64,000 nt of DNA from Caulobacterales bacterium (lineage in GTDB: Bacteria; Pseudomonadota; Alphaproteobacteria; Caulobacterales; Caulobacteraceae), in the NCBI GenBank assembly GCA_019510435.1, contig JAEKKJ010000010.1:124001-188000 (forward strand). Reading direction: 5' to 3'. Below the pieces are notes generated by a model, which had not been told where the DNA came from, did no database searches, and worked only from the letters and a program-made list of their open reading frames with translations. Shown piece by piece: positions 46,020-54,762 of this stretch; position 1 is the stretch's first letter; each line of letters starts with the position of its first letter. The position numbers and the translations under genes were made by a program.

Positions 46020-46598
46020 ATGGAGCCGGAACCGGCGGACGATGCTGCCCTGCTGCGCGCGCACGCCGCCGGCGATCCGCAGGCCTTCGCACGGCTCTAC
46101 GACCGCTACGACCGGGCCTGCTTCCAGTTCATCCGCCGGCTGCTGGGCGCGGCGCACGGCGAGGCGGCCGAGGACGTGCACCAGGAGACCTGGATCGCCA
46201 TTTCCCGCAGCGCCGGGGCCTTCGATCCCACGCGCTCCAGCTTTGCCGCCTGGCTGTTCTCCATCGCCCGCAACAAGGTGTTCGACCACTTCCGCCGTCA
46301 GCGGGTGGCGATCCTGGCCTCGGCGCAGGACGACGCAGCCCTGGCGGTTCCGGACCCCGGCCAGACGCCCCTGGAACAGGTGCAGTCGCGCGAGCTGGCG
46401 CAGGAGATCGTCAATGCCGTGGAGGCCTTGCCGCTGGAACAGCGCGGCGTCTTCGTGATGTTCGCCCAGGCCGGGCTGTCGCTCGAGGAGATCGCCCAGG
46501 CCACGGGCGTGGCGGTGGAAACCGCGAAGAGCCGGTTGCGCTATGCGCGCGCCAAGTTGAGACAATCGCTGGCGGGGGAGAGGTCCGCCCATGTCTGA
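46020..46598 (+). CDS. ECF sigma factor (sigma-70 family)
   Basis: A 192-residue RNA polymerase sigma factor of the extracytoplasmic-function type. Region 2: AFARLYDRYDRACFQFIRRLLG, AEDVHQETWIAISRSAGAFDP, FAAWLFSIARNKVFDHFRRQR. Region 4: LPLEQRGVFVMFAQAGLSLEEIAQATGVAVETAKSRLRYARAKLRQSL. I chose ATG 46020; a GTG at 45996 is also in frame and neither has a good ribosome site. It lies 42 bases after the secreted-protein gene and overlaps the next gene by eight bases. That next gene has the layout of a membrane anti-sigma factor. Confidence 0.9.
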   Translation: MEPEPADDAALLRAHAAGDPQAFARLYDRYDRACFQFIRRLLGAAHGEAAEDVHQETWIAISRSAGAFDPTRSSFAAWLFSIARNKVFDHFRRQRVAILASAQDDAALAVPDPGQTPLEQVQSRELAQEIVNAVEALPLEQRGVFVMFAQAGLSLEEIAQATGVAVETAKSRLRYARAKLRQSLAGERSAHV

Positions 46599-47442
46599 CG
46601 CCACGCCCGATCCGACGGACAAGGCCTATGCCGAGGCCGAAGCCATGTTGAGCGACGACGCCGCGCGGGCCGCCCGCCGGGCGCGCGTCCTGGCGGCCGT
46701 CGCCCAGGAGCCGGCGACCGCCCCGCCGCCGCGCGCTCGCCGCAGCGCCTGGCGGCACAGCGGATGGCTGGCGGCGGCCAGCGTGGCGGGGCTCAGCGTT
46801 CTGGTGGCGATCCAGATGCGCGCGCCGGTCACTGCCCCCGCGCCTCCGGCCCCGGCGGTATCGCCGGCGGCCGTGAGTCCGTCGCAAACGGCGGCGCCGC
46901 CCACGCCGACCATGAGCGCGCCCGTCCGGCCCACGGCGCAGTCGCCGCGGTCCAGGCCTAGCGCGCCGCGCGCCGAACCCCCGCCCGCGGCTCCGTCCGC
47001 GCCGGCCCCACCGCCGCCTGTCGCCATGGCCCCCGCGCCTGCGCCGCCGCCGACGAACGAGGTCAATGAGATGGTCGCCACGGGGTCGCGTCGGGAGGCG
47101 CCCCCGGGCGGCGCGCAGCGGGCGAGCCGGGCGATGGCGGCCGAGAAGGCCTCGGCGGATACGGACAACCGGATCGCGAAGTTGCTCGCCGCCGCCCTGG
47201 CCGGGCGCACCGGCGAGGTGCGGTCCCTGCTCGCCGCCGGCGTCCCCGTCGACGCGCCGGACGAGGCCGGGGAGACGGCTCTGATGAAGAGCATCGAGGG
47301 CAAGCATCCCGTCGTGGCTGAGCTCCTGCGACGCCACGGCGCCGACCTGGATCTCAGGAACCACGCTGGGGTTTCAGCCCGCGACATGGCGGCGGCGGTT
47401 GGCGACCCGCAGCTGGACAAGGCTCTCGACCTGGACCGCTGA
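46591..47442 (+). CDS. membrane protein with ankyrin repeats, possible anti-sigma factor
   Basis: A 283-residue protein: a charged cytoplasmic N-terminus (about 55 residues, DDAARAARRARVLAAVAQEP), one transmembrane helix (about residues 57-76, SGWLAAASVAGLSVLVAIQM), a long Pro/Ala linker with NEMVATGSRRE, and two to three ankyrin repeats (AALAGRTGEVRSLLAAGVPVDAPDEAGETALMKSIEGKHPVVAELLRRHGADLDLRNHAG). The predicted topology puts the ankyrins in the periplasm, which is unusual. The overlap with the sigma gene suggests it controls that sigma. No zinc anti-sigma motif is visible. Confidence 0.65.
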   Translation: MSDATPDPTDKAYAEAEAMLSDDAARAARRARVLAAVAQEPATAPPPRARRSAWRHSGWLAAASVAGLSVLVAIQMRAPVTAPAPPAPAVSPAAVSPSQTAAPPTPTMSAPVRPTAQSPRSRPSAPRAEPPPAAPSAPAPPPPVAMAPAPAPPPTNEVNEMVATGSRREAPPGGAQRASRAMAAEKASADTDNRIAKLLAAALAGRTGEVRSLLAAGVPVDAPDEAGETALMKSIEGKHPVVAELLRRHGADLDLRNHAGVSARDMAAAVGDPQLDKALDLDR

Positions 47443-47464
47443 GGCGCGATCTCTTGCAGACCTG

Positions 47465-47487
47465 CCTCCCCCGCTTCGCAGGGGAGG
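47465..47487. terminator. hairpin between convergent ankyrin and dnaE2 genes
   Basis: CCTCCCC (47465-47471) pairs with GGGGAGG (47481-47487) around CGCTTCGCA. Same core as the palindromic repeats at 2136-2354 and 50712. It lies between two facing stop codons. Confidence 0.55.
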
Positions 47488-47500
47488 TCGTCCGCAGGCC

Positions 47501-50500
47501 TCAGTGGAAATCCCGGCTGCGGATCAGGCGGCCGGTGACCTTGGAGCGGGCGGCGATGGGGGCCTGGTCCTCGCGCAGCTCGCCCAGGCGGTGGGAGAGG
47601 TCGGTGAAGCGTTCGGCCACCACGTGGACCACGCCGCTCTCGCTCTGCACCTGGCCGTGGACGATCAGGAACGAGGCGCTCATCACCAGCCGGCGGTTGG
47701 CCTCGAAGGCGTCGCGCCAGACGATGATGTTGGCGATGCCGGTCTCGTCCTCCAGGGTCATGAACACCACGCCCTTGGCGGTGCCCGGCCGCTGGCGGAC
47801 CAGCACCAGGCCGCCCACCGACAGGCGCGCGCGGTCGCGGGCGGGGACCAGGGCCGCGCAGGTTACCACCCGCTGGCGCGCCAGTTCCTCGCGGAAGAAG
47901 CTGGCCGGGTGGGCCTTCAGCGACAGGCTGGTGGTGCGGTAGTCCTCGGCCACGTTCTGCGGCAGGCTCATGAACGGCAGCGGCACCTGGGCCTCCTTCA
48001 GGCTCTGGCGCAGCAGCAGCGGCGCGGCGGTCTCGGCGCCCTGTTCGCTGGCCAGGCCCTTCACGGCCCACAGGGCGTCGCGGCGCGTGTAGCCCAGGCT
48101 TGAGAAGGCGTCGGCCTCGGCCAGCAGCTCCAGGGCCCGACGGCCGAGCCGCGCCTGGCGGGCGAAGTCCTCGATGGTGCGCGCGCCCGCCGCCCGCGCC
48201 GCCATCAGCGCCTCGGCGTCGGCCTGCCGGAACCCCTTGATCTGGCGCAGGCCCAGGCGGACCGGGCGCAGCTTCTCGCGCGGATCGTCCTTGGCCTCCA
48301 GGGTGCAGTCCCAGTCGCTGAAGCCGGCGTCCGGCGGGCGCACCTCCACCCCGTGTTGGCGTGCGTCGCGGACCAGCTGGGCCGGCTGGTAGAAGCCCAT
48401 CGGCTGGCTGTTGAGCAGCCCCACCAGGAAGGCGTCCGGGTGGTGCTTCTTCACCCAGGCCGAGGCGTAGACCAGGATCGCGAAACTGATCGCGTGGCTC
48501 TCCGGGAAGCCGTAGGAGCCGAAGCCCTCGATCTGCTTGAAGCAGCGCTCGGCGAAGGCGGCGTCGTAGCCGCGCCGCACCATGCCCTCGACGAACTTGC
48601 GCCCGTAGTCGCCCACCGTGCCCATGTTGCGGAAGGTGGCCATGGAGCGGCGCAGGCCGTCGGCGTCGTTGTCGCTGAACTCGGCGCCCACGATCGCCAC
48701 CCGCATGGCCTGTTCCTGGAACAGCGGCACGCCCAGGGTCTTGCCCAGGATCTGCTTGAGTTCGTCCTTCGGATAGGCCGGCCCCGGCTGCGGATAGGTC
48801 ACCGGCTCGATCTTGTTCCGCCGCTTCAGATAGGGATGGACCATGTCGCCCTGGATCGGGCCCGGCCGCACGATCGCCACCTCGATCACCAGGTCGTAGA
48901 ACTTGCGCGGCTTCAGGCGCGGCAGCATCGACATCTGCGCCCGGCTCTCCACCTGGAAGACGCCCACGGAATCGGCCTCGCAGAGCATGTCGTAGACCGC
49001 TTCATCGCCCTGCGGGATGTGGGCCACGTCCGTCACGATCGTCCCGTCGGCGAGCGGCGGCAGGAGGGCGAAGCTCTTGCGCAGGGCCGACAGCATGCCC
49101 AGCGCCAGCACGTCCACCTTCATCAGGCCCAGGGCGTCGATGTCGTCCTTGTCCCACTCGATGAAGGTGCGCTTCTCCATGGCCGCGTTGCCGATGGGGA
49201 CCGTTTCGTCCAGCCGCCGCTGGGTCAGCACATAGCCGCCCACGTGCTGCGACAGGTGGCGCGGGAAGCCCAGCAGCTCCTGGGCCAGGGCGGTGGCGCG
49301 GCGGATTTCCGGGGCGTCGGGGTCCAGGCCGGTCTGGCGGATGTGGGCGTCCGGCACCCCGTCGCCGTAGCTGCCCCAGACCGTGTTCGCGAGCGCGGCG
49401 GTGATGTCCTCGGTCAACCCAAGGGCCTTGCCCACCTGGCGGATCGCCATGCGCGGGCGATAGTGGATGACGGTGGCGACGATGGCGGCGCGATGGCGGC
49501 CGTAGCGCTCGTAGACGTACTGCATCACCTCCTCGCGCCGCTCGTGCTCGAAGTCGACGTCGATGTCGGGCGGCTCGCCGCGCTTCTCGGAGATGAAGCG
49601 GGAGAACAGCAGGTCCTGGTCCTCCTTGGTGGGGTCGACCGCGGTGATGCCCAGGCAGAAGCAGACGCAGGAATTGGCCGCCGAGCCGCGGCCCTGGCAG
49701 AGGATCTTCTGCTCGCGCGCCCAGCGCACGATGTCGTGCACCGTGAGGAAGTAGTTGGGGAACTTCAGCTTCTCGATGAGGCGAAGCTCGTGGTCGACCA
49801 GCTTGCGCACCTTCTCCGGCACGCCGTCGGGATAGCGCCAGTCCGCGCCGGCCCAGGCCAGGTCGCGCAGGTGCTGGATGGCGGTCTTGCCCGGTGGCAC
49901 GGGCTCGTCGGGATACTCATAGGAGAGGTCGGAGAGGTCGAAGCCGATCCGCTCGGCGATCTCCACGCTGCGCTCCACGGCGCCCGGGAACTTGGCGAAC
50001 AGGCGCGCCATCTCGTCCGGCGCCTTCAGGTGGCGCTCGGCGTTGGCGGCCAGGCGCAGGCCCGCCTCGGCGATCGTGCAGCCCTCGCGGATGCAGGTCA
50101 GCACGTCCTGCAGCGGCCGCCGCTCGGGCGCGTGGTAGAGCACCGCATTGGTGGCCACCATCGGCGCGCCGGAGGCCTCGGCCAGGGCCGCCAGGCGCGA
50201 GAGGCGGGCCAGGTCGCGGGCGCCGTAGCGCCGCGCGGCGGCCAGCCAGACGTCCGGCAGCTCCCAGGCGATGCGCCGCAGGTCGCCCTCGAAGGCCTGG
50301 TCCAGCCGCTCCGGCGGGACCACCAGCACCAGCTGGCCCTCGGCGTGCTGGCGGAAGTCCTCCCAGTGCAGCTCGCACTCGCCCTTCTCCGAGCGCCGCT
50401 GACCGGCGGTGAGTAGCTTGGTGAGGCGGCCATAGGCCTCGCGGTCGGACGGATAGATCAGGAGACTGGGCGTCCCGTCGGCGAAGTCGAGCCGGCAGCC

Positions 50501-50707
50501 GGTGAGCGCGCGGATGTTGGCCCCCTGCTCGCGCAGGTCCTGCTGCTGGCGCCAGGCCCGCACCACGCCAGCCAGGCTGTTGCGGTCGCAGATCCCGATC
50601 GCGTCCATCCCCAGCACATGGGCGCCGGCCACCAGCTCCCACGGGTGCGAGGCGCCGCGCAGGAACGAGAAGTTCGTGGCCGCCTGCAGCTCGGCGTAGC
50701 GGGTCAT
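47501..50707 (-). CDS. dnaE2: error-prone DNA polymerase III alpha subunit
   Basis: A 1068-residue C-family polymerase for mutagenic repair of damaged DNA. Seen: the PHP domain start [26 protein letters not shown], the polymerase core with [35 protein letters not shown] (catalytic Asp pair), [23 protein letters not shown], and the C-terminal OB-fold ([31 protein letters not shown]). The start at ATG 50707 follows family length. It is the third gene of imuA-imuB-dnaE2 and works with ImuB, which in known systems links it to the beta clamp. Confidence 0.94.
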   Translation of the reverse strand: MTRYAELQAATNFSFLRGASHPWELVAGAHVLGMDAIGICDRNSLAGVVRAWRQQQDLREQGANIRALTGCRLDFADGTPSLLIYPSDREAYGRLTKLLTAGQRRSEKGECELHWEDFRQHAEGQLVLVVPPERLDQAFEGDLRRIAWELPDVWLAAARRYGARDLARLSRLAALAEASGAPMVATNAVLYHAPERRPLQDVLTCIREGCTIAEAGLRLAANAERHLKAPDEMARLFAKFPGAVERSVEIAERIGFDLSDLSYEYPDEPVPPGKTAIQHLRDLAWAGADWRYPDGVPEKVRKLVDHELRLIEKLKFPNYFLTVHDIVRWAREQKILCQGRGSAANSCVCFCLGITAVDPTKEDQDLLFSRFISEKRGEPPDIDVDFEHERREEVMQYVYERYGRHRAAIVATVIHYRPRMAIRQVGKALGLTEDITAALANTVWGSYGDGVPDAHIRQTGLDPDAPEIRRATALAQELLGFPRHLSQHVGGYVLTQRRLDETVPIGNAAMEKRTFIEWDKDDIDALGLMKVDVLALGMLSALRKSFALLPPLADGTIVTDVAHIPQGDEAVYDMLCEADSVGVFQVESRAQMSMLPRLKPRKFYDLVIEVAIVRPGPIQGDMVHPYLKRRNKIEPVTYPQPGPAYPKDELKQILGKTLGVPLFQEQAMRVAIVGAEFSDNDADGLRRSMATFRNMGTVGDYGRKFVEGMVRRGYDAAFAERCFKQIEGFGSYGFPESHAISFAILVYASAWVKKHHPDAFLVGLLNSQPMGFYQPAQLVRDARQHGVEVRPPDAGFSDWDCTLEAKDDPREKLRPVRLGLRQIKGFRQADAEALMAARAAGARTIEDFARQARLGRRALELLAEADAFSSLGYTRRDALWAVKGLASEQGAETAAPLLLRQSLKEAQVPLPFMSLPQNVAEDYRTTSLSLKAHPASFFREELARQRVVTCAALVPARDRARLSVGGLVLVRQRPGTAKGVVFMTLEDETGIANIIVWRDAFEANRRLVMSASFLIVHGQVQSESGVVHVVAERFTDLSHRLGELREDQAPIAARSKVTGRLIRSRDFH

Positions 50708-50711
50708 GCCT

Positions 50712-50742
50712 CCTCTCCCTCTCCGCTTCGCGGGGGGAGAGG
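50712..50742. repeat. palindromic hairpin between imuB and dnaE2
   Basis: CCTCTCCC (50712-50719) pairs with GGGAGAGG (50735-50742) around an inner CCGC-TTC-GCGG stem. Member of the CGCTTCGCG-core family. Lying inside the operon, it may adjust dnaE2 expression. Confidence 0.6.
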
Positions 50743-50762
50743 AAGCTGTCGTCGCCACGCCC

Positions 50763-52508
50763 TCATCCGAACAGCCCGTGCAACCACCACTTGGGCGGGA
50801 CCTCGGGGTCGCCGTAGAGGCCGGCGCGGAACAGCCAGAAACGGGCGCCGGCCTCGTCCTCCACCCGGTAGTAGTCGCGCACGTGGCCCACCGCGACGTC
50901 CTCGATCGGCGCCTTCCACCATTCCTCGCCGATCCGTTCCGGCCCTTCGGCGCGGCGCACCTGGTGCGTGCGGCCGCGCCACTGGAACTGCCGCGGCGGG
51001 TCGTCGGGCGTGAGGGCCAGCACCTTCTCCAGCGGTTCGGGCCGGCGGAACAGGCGGACCGGCCGCGGCGCCTCGCGGTTCCAGGGGGCGGCGGGCGCGG
51101 GATCGGCGGCCAGCGGCGCGGCGCGGCCCGCGGACAGCTCGGGCACATGGCTCTCCACCGGGACCGCGCGCCAGACCCGCTCGGGCCCCAGGCGGTTGGC
51201 GAGGCGGTCCACCAGCGGCGCCAGCCCGTCCTCCACCGCCGCGGCGAGACCGGCGTCGTCGATGCGCGCCTGCCGGCCCCCCACCGCCTCCACCCCATAG
51301 GCGCAGAGGGTCACGCTCTCGATCCCGAAGCCGGGATCGACGGTCTCCAGCTTGGGCTGGAACAGGCGCGTGATGCGGGCGGCGTCGCGGCCGGCCAGGG
51401 ACAGGCCGATCCCGAGCGGCAGGGCCTTGCCGTCCACCCGGTGGAAGGCGACCTCGAAGCGGCGGGCGCCGCGGCCCTCGGCCTCCAGCCGCGCGCACAG
51501 CTTGGCGGCGACATCCGCGGTGACCCGGGCCATGTCCTCGGGGGCGCTGATCGGCTCGACGAAGGCCAGGCGCGCCACCCAGGGCGTGGGCGGGCGGCGG
51601 AAGGCCAGCGCCTCGGCGGACCGGCCCAGGGCCTGGTCCAGGCGGTCCAGGGTCGCCGCGCCGAACCGGCGGCCCAGGGGCGCGCGCGGGATCGCCATCA
51701 GCTGCTCCAGGCGGCGGAAGCCCAGCCGCTCGATCTGGGCGGCCGCCTCGGAGGACAGGCGAAGGGCCGCCGGCGGCAGCGGCCGCAGCAGCTCGGCCTG
51801 GCCGCCGGGCGGGGCGATCGTCCCGTCGCGGCCATAGTGGGCCAGGGCCCAGGCTGCGCCGGGGGTGTCGGCCACGGCGAGGCGGAACGGCAGGCCCGCG
51901 CGGGCCAGGCGGGTGCGGAAGTCCCGCACCAGCTCGGCCTCGCCGCCCCACAGGTGGGCGACGCCGGAGATGTCCAGGAAGAGCCCGTCCGGCGCATCGG
52001 CCGCCACGGCGGGTGAGAAGCGCACGCACCAGTCCACCAGCGCGGTCAGGGCCGCAGCGTCCGCCGCCGGCTCGGCGTCGGCGAGCGCCAGGCCCGGGAC
52101 CAGGGCCATGGCGTCGGTGGCCTTCTGGTCGGCATGGAGCCCGAGCCGGGCCGCCTCAGGGCTGACGGCGGCCAGCCGCCGGACCTGGCGCACGGTTTCG
52201 ACCAGGGCGAGGGGGGAGGTGAGCGCGGCCTGCGCTGGCAGCGCCCCCTGGGGCCCCAGCGCCCCCTCCACCGCTTCGCGGTCCCCCTCCCCCGCACGCG
52301 GGGGAGGAACTGGAGAGGTCGAGGGCGCGAGTTCCTTCCCCGTGCCAACGGGGGAGGGGGACCGCGAAGCGGTGGAGGGGGCGCTGGGAACGCGCGAACC
52401 CGTGGAGGGGGCGCCACCGGCGCTAGGCCGCGCGTCGGGTCGCGGGTTGCGCCGGCGCCAGTTCGCGATCGCCCAGGTCGGCGACCAGGCGCAGAGGATG
52501 CGCGACAT
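50763..52508 (-). CDS. imuB: ImuB, Y-family polymerase-like mutagenesis protein
   Basis: A 581-residue protein related to Y-family polymerases but without the catalytic acidic residues; in known systems it bridges ImuA, DnaE2 and the beta clamp. Seen: [68 protein letters not shown], and [28 protein letters not shown] precedes ATG 52508, which lies 86 bases inside the imuA end in another frame. About residues 41-84 are a Pro/Ser/Arg/Gly-rich insert encoded by a perfect palindrome (see repeat entry). Confidence 0.92.
   Translation of the reverse strand: MSRILCAWSPTWAIANWRRRNPRPDARPSAGGAPSTGSRVPSAPSTASRSPSPVGTGKELAPSTSPVPPPRAGEGDREAVEGALGPQGALPAQAALTSPLALVETVRQVRRLAAVSPEAARLGLHADQKATDAMALVPGLALADAEPAADAAALTALVDWCVRFSPAVAADAPDGLFLDISGVAHLWGGEAELVRDFRTRLARAGLPFRLAVADTPGAAWALAHYGRDGTIAPPGGQAELLRPLPPAALRLSSEAAAQIERLGFRRLEQLMAIPRAPLGRRFGAATLDRLDQALGRSAEALAFRRPPTPWVARLAFVEPISAPEDMARVTADVAAKLCARLEAEGRGARRFEVAFHRVDGKALPLGIGLSLAGRDAARITRLFQPKLETVDPGFGIESVTLCAYGVEAVGGRQARIDDAGLAAAVEDGLAPLVDRLANRLGPERVWRAVPVESHVPELSAGRAAPLAADPAPAAPWNREAPRPVRLFRRPEPLEKVLALTPDDPPRQFQWRGRTHQVRRAEGPERIGEEWWKAPIEDVAVGHVRDYYRVEDEAGARFWLFRAGLYGDPEVPPKWWLHGLFG
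52257..52386. repeat. 130-bp palindromic element inserted in frame in imuB
   Basis: A perfect 38-bp inverted repeat: arms 52257-52294 and 52349-52386, with a 54-base spacer that is itself partly palindromic (ACTGGAGAG... between GGGGGAGGAACT and AGTTCCTTCCCC). It is read through in the imuB frame as low-complexity protein. It shares CCCCCTCCACC, GGTCCCCCTCCCCCG and CGCTTCGCG words with the element at 2136-2354. Confidence 0.9.
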
Positions 52509-53214
52509 CGCCTGCCTCCCAGGAATAGGCCTCCGAGGCCTCGAGGATCCATGCGCCGGGCCGTCCGCCCCGGCAGCGTTCCAGTTCGACCCGCCAGCGC
52601 GGCGCGCCCAGGCCCAGCTCACCCGCCGCCGGCTCCGACGGCGCGGAGGCCACGCGCCAGCGGGTGGCGGCGACCGAGCCGGCCGCCTCCGCCCGGGCGG
52701 TCCCGCCGAAGGGCCGGCGCCTCAGGACGAAGCCGGTGGCTCCGCGCTTCTCGCAGGCCAGCTGCAGCCGCCGGCCGGCGGTGAGGTCCACGGCCTCCAC
52801 CTCGCCGAACACCGCCGCGACGCCCACGGTGGCCAGGGCGTCCTCCATCACCGACAGCGCCTCGGCCTCGTCGCGGGCCAGCACCTGGATCAGCCGCTCG
52901 GGCGGAAAGCCCAGGCCGGCCAGGCCCGGCGCCCACAGGTCGTCCCGCCGCATCACCCAGACCGCCTCGCCACGACGGGCCAGGGGCGCGGCGGCCAGGG
53001 CCGCGAAGGCGGCCGGCGCGGCCGAGGTCTCGACCTCCAGCCCGGTCCCCACCACCTCGTGCCAGCGGCCCAGCGGCAGGCCTCCGCCCGGCAGCCGCTG
53101 GTCCAGCTCCGGCGCGCCGAACGGCTGCACGCCCGCATCCGCCCGCCCGTCGGCTTCCAGGGCGGCGATCTTCGCCCGCAGGGCGGATAGCCCCCGGCCG
53201 CGAAAATCGGACAT
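52423..53214 (-). CDS. imuA: ImuA, RecA/SulA-like mutagenesis protein
   Basis: A 263-residue RecA-fold relative that starts the mutagenesis operon; in known systems it interacts with RecA and ImuB. Seen: SALRAKIAALEADGRADAGVQPFGAPELDQRLPGGGLPLGRWHEVVG at the start, then WVMRRDDLWAPGLAGLGFPPERLIQVLARDEAEALSVMEDAL. A classical Walker A is not obvious, as is usual for ImuA. The start 53214 lies 18 bases from a LexA box, so it is SOS-controlled by inference. Confidence 0.9.
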   Translation of the reverse strand: MSDFRGRGLSALRAKIAALEADGRADAGVQPFGAPELDQRLPGGGLPLGRWHEVVGTGLEVETSAAPAAFAALAAAPLARRGEAVWVMRRDDLWAPGLAGLGFPPERLIQVLARDEAEALSVMEDALATVGVAAVFGEVEAVDLTAGRRLQLACEKRGATGFVLRRRPFGGTARAEAAGSVAATRWRVASAPSEPAAGELGLGAPRWRVELERCRGGRPGAWILEASEAYSWEAGDVAHPLRLVADLGDRELAPAQPATRRAA

Positions 53215-53232
53215 GGCTTTGGGACTCCTTTT

Positions 53233-53247
53233 GTTCTCAGTTCGTTC
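53233..53247. promoter_or_regulatory. LexA (SOS) box of the imu operon
   Basis: GTTC-TCAGTTC-GTTC, a perfect match to the alphaproteobacterial SOS consensus GTTC-N7-GTTC, 18 bases before the imuA ATG. The second GTTC also forms an inverted pair with GAAC at 53257-53260. Confidence 0.88.
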
Positions 53248-53271
53248 TAGGCCTAAGAACACCGGAGTCAA

Positions 53272-53323
53272 GGGAGCGTTCCTGGGGAGCGTTCCTGGGG
53301 AGCGTTCCTGGGGAGCGTTCCTG
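53272..53323. repeat. four tandem copies of a 13-bp repeat
   Basis: GGGAGCGTTCCTG is repeated four times without a mismatch, between the LexA box and the divergent BNR gene. Each unit carries GTTC at 13-bp spacing. Copy number may vary between strains. Confidence 0.92.
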
Positions 53324-53380
53324 CGACGAAGATGTCGGCGTAGGCTCCCCTCGAACGTCCTCGGGGCGGGAGGTTCCAGG

Positions 53381-54502
53381 ATGACCGACGCCATTCGACT
53401 GCTCGTGGGCACCCGCAAGGGCGCCTGGATGCTGCGCAGCGACGCCGCCCGCGCGGGCTGGCGCACGCAGGGCCCGCTGTTCCTGGGCCAGATCGTCAAC
53501 CACTTCGTCCGCGATCCGCGCGATGGCCGCACCCTGCTGATGGCCGCCTCCACCGGCCACCTTGGCCCCACCATCCTGCGCTCCACCGACGGCGGGACGA
53601 GCTGGACCGAAGCCTCCCGGCCGCCGGCCTTCCCCAAGGGCGAGCCGCACGGCCGCGCCGTGGACCATACGTTCTGGCTGGAGCCGGGCCACGCCAGCGA
53701 GCCCGGCGTCTGGTGGGCCGGAACCTCGCCGCCCGCCCTCTTCCGCAGCGCCGACGGCGGCGACACCTGGGACAGCGTCGAGGGCCTGAACCTGCACCCC
53801 CAGGTCCTGGACTGGTTCCCGCCGGAGGGCGGCACGCCGGACGGAGCGATCCTGAACCAGGTGGTGATCGACCCGCGCGACGCCCGCCACATGTACCTGG
53901 CCACCTGCTCGGCCGGGGTGCTGGAGACCACCGACCAGGGCCAAGGCTGGCGGCCGCTGAACCAGAACGTGCGCTGCGACTTCCTGCCGGACCCCTATCC
54001 GGAATTCGGCCAGGACAGCCACTTCCTCGCCCTGGCGCCCAGCGACCCCGACCGCCTCTGGCAGCAGAACCACTGCGGCGTCTACCGGCTGGATCGGCCC
54101 GGCGAGCGCTGGACGCGGATCGGCGAGGCGATGCCGAAGGACATCGGCGACGTGGGCTTCACCATCGTGCCGCATGCCCGCGAGCGGGACACCGCCTGGG
54201 TCTGGCCGATGGACGGCACGGACGTCTGGCCGCGGGTCAGCCCCGGCGGGCGGCCCGCCGCCTACCGCACCCGCGACGGGGGCGCCTCGTGGGAACGCCA
54301 GGACCGCGGCTTTCCGGTCGAGCAGGGCTGGTTCACGGTGAAGCGCCAGGCCTTCTGCGCCGACGCCCGCGATCCCATGGGGCTCTATATCGGCACCACC
54401 GGCGGCGAGATCTGGATGAGCGGCGACGAGGGCGAAACCTGGCGCCAGGTGGCCGCCCACCTGCCGGAGATCTACAGCCTCAGCGCAGTCCCCGCCGGAT
54501 GA
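53381..54502 (+). CDS. BNR/sialidase-like propeller protein
   Basis: A 373-residue protein made of BNR (Asp-box) repeats: STDGGTSWTE, SADGGDTWDS, TTDQGQGWRP, TRDGGASWER and MSGDEGETWRQ. It has no signal peptide, so the propeller is probably cytoplasmic. GGGAGG precedes ATG 53381. It overlaps a MoaD-like gene by four bases (ATGA). The sialidase catalytic set is not visible, so enzyme activity is not claimed. Function unknown; such proteins are often annotated as exo-alpha-sialidase on the repeats alone. Confidence 0.82.
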   Translation: MTDAIRLLVGTRKGAWMLRSDAARAGWRTQGPLFLGQIVNHFVRDPRDGRTLLMAASTGHLGPTILRSTDGGTSWTEASRPPAFPKGEPHGRAVDHTFWLEPGHASEPGVWWAGTSPPALFRSADGGDTWDSVEGLNLHPQVLDWFPPEGGTPDGAILNQVVIDPRDARHMYLATCSAGVLETTDQGQGWRPLNQNVRCDFLPDPYPEFGQDSHFLALAPSDPDRLWQQNHCGVYRLDRPGERWTRIGEAMPKDIGDVGFTIVPHARERDTAWVWPMDGTDVWPRVSPGGRPAAYRTRDGGASWERQDRGFPVEQGWFTVKRQAFCADARDPMGLYIGTTGGEIWMSGDEGETWRQVAAHLPEIYSLSAVPAG

Positions 54503-54762
54503 TCCGGGTGGCCATCCCCTCGCAGCTGATCGCCTACACCGCCGGCGCGACGCGGGTGGAGGCCGACGGCGCGACGGTGGGCGCGGTGCTGGACGACCTG
54601 GACCGGCGCTTTCCGGGCCTGAAGTTCCGGGTGGTGGACGAGCAGGACCGCATCCGCCGCCACATGCGCGTCTTCGTCGGCCAGCACGAGGCCAAGGCCC
54701 TGGCGGTCCCGGTCCGCGACGGCGGCGAGGTGCTGATCTTCGGGGCGCTGAGCGGCGGTTAG
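54499..54762 (+). CDS. MoaD/ThiS-family ubiquitin-like protein
   Basis: An 87-residue beta-grasp protein that ends in Gly-Gly (FGALSGG), the end used in sulfur carriers for thiocarboxylate formation. Seen: IRVAIPSQLIAYTAGATRVEADGATVGAVLDDLDRRFPGLKFRVV and GGEVLIFGALSGG. Coupled to the BNR gene, and no moaE, thiF or other cofactor gene is adjacent, so the partner is unknown. Its end overlaps the convergent GST stop by four bases. Confidence 0.85.
   Translation: MIRVAIPSQLIAYTAGATRVEADGATVGAVLDDLDRRFPGLKFRVVDEQDRIRRHMRVFVGQHEAKALAVPVRDGGEVLIFGALSGG

Noticed and set aside
47501..51298. Longer start for dnaE2 back to 51298
   Set aside because: The extra 197 residues are Arg/Pro/Ala-rich and lie over imuB; the PHP domain begins at ATG 50707.
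53272..53323. CRISPR-like array at the 13-bp repeats
   Set aside because: The units are directly adjacent with no spacers and no cas genes are present. No CRISPR array was seen anywhere.
53381..54502. Sialidase activity for the BNR protein
   Set aside because: Asp-box repeats alone do not show activity; the Arg triad and nucleophile Tyr/Glu of sialidases could not be placed and no signal peptide is present.
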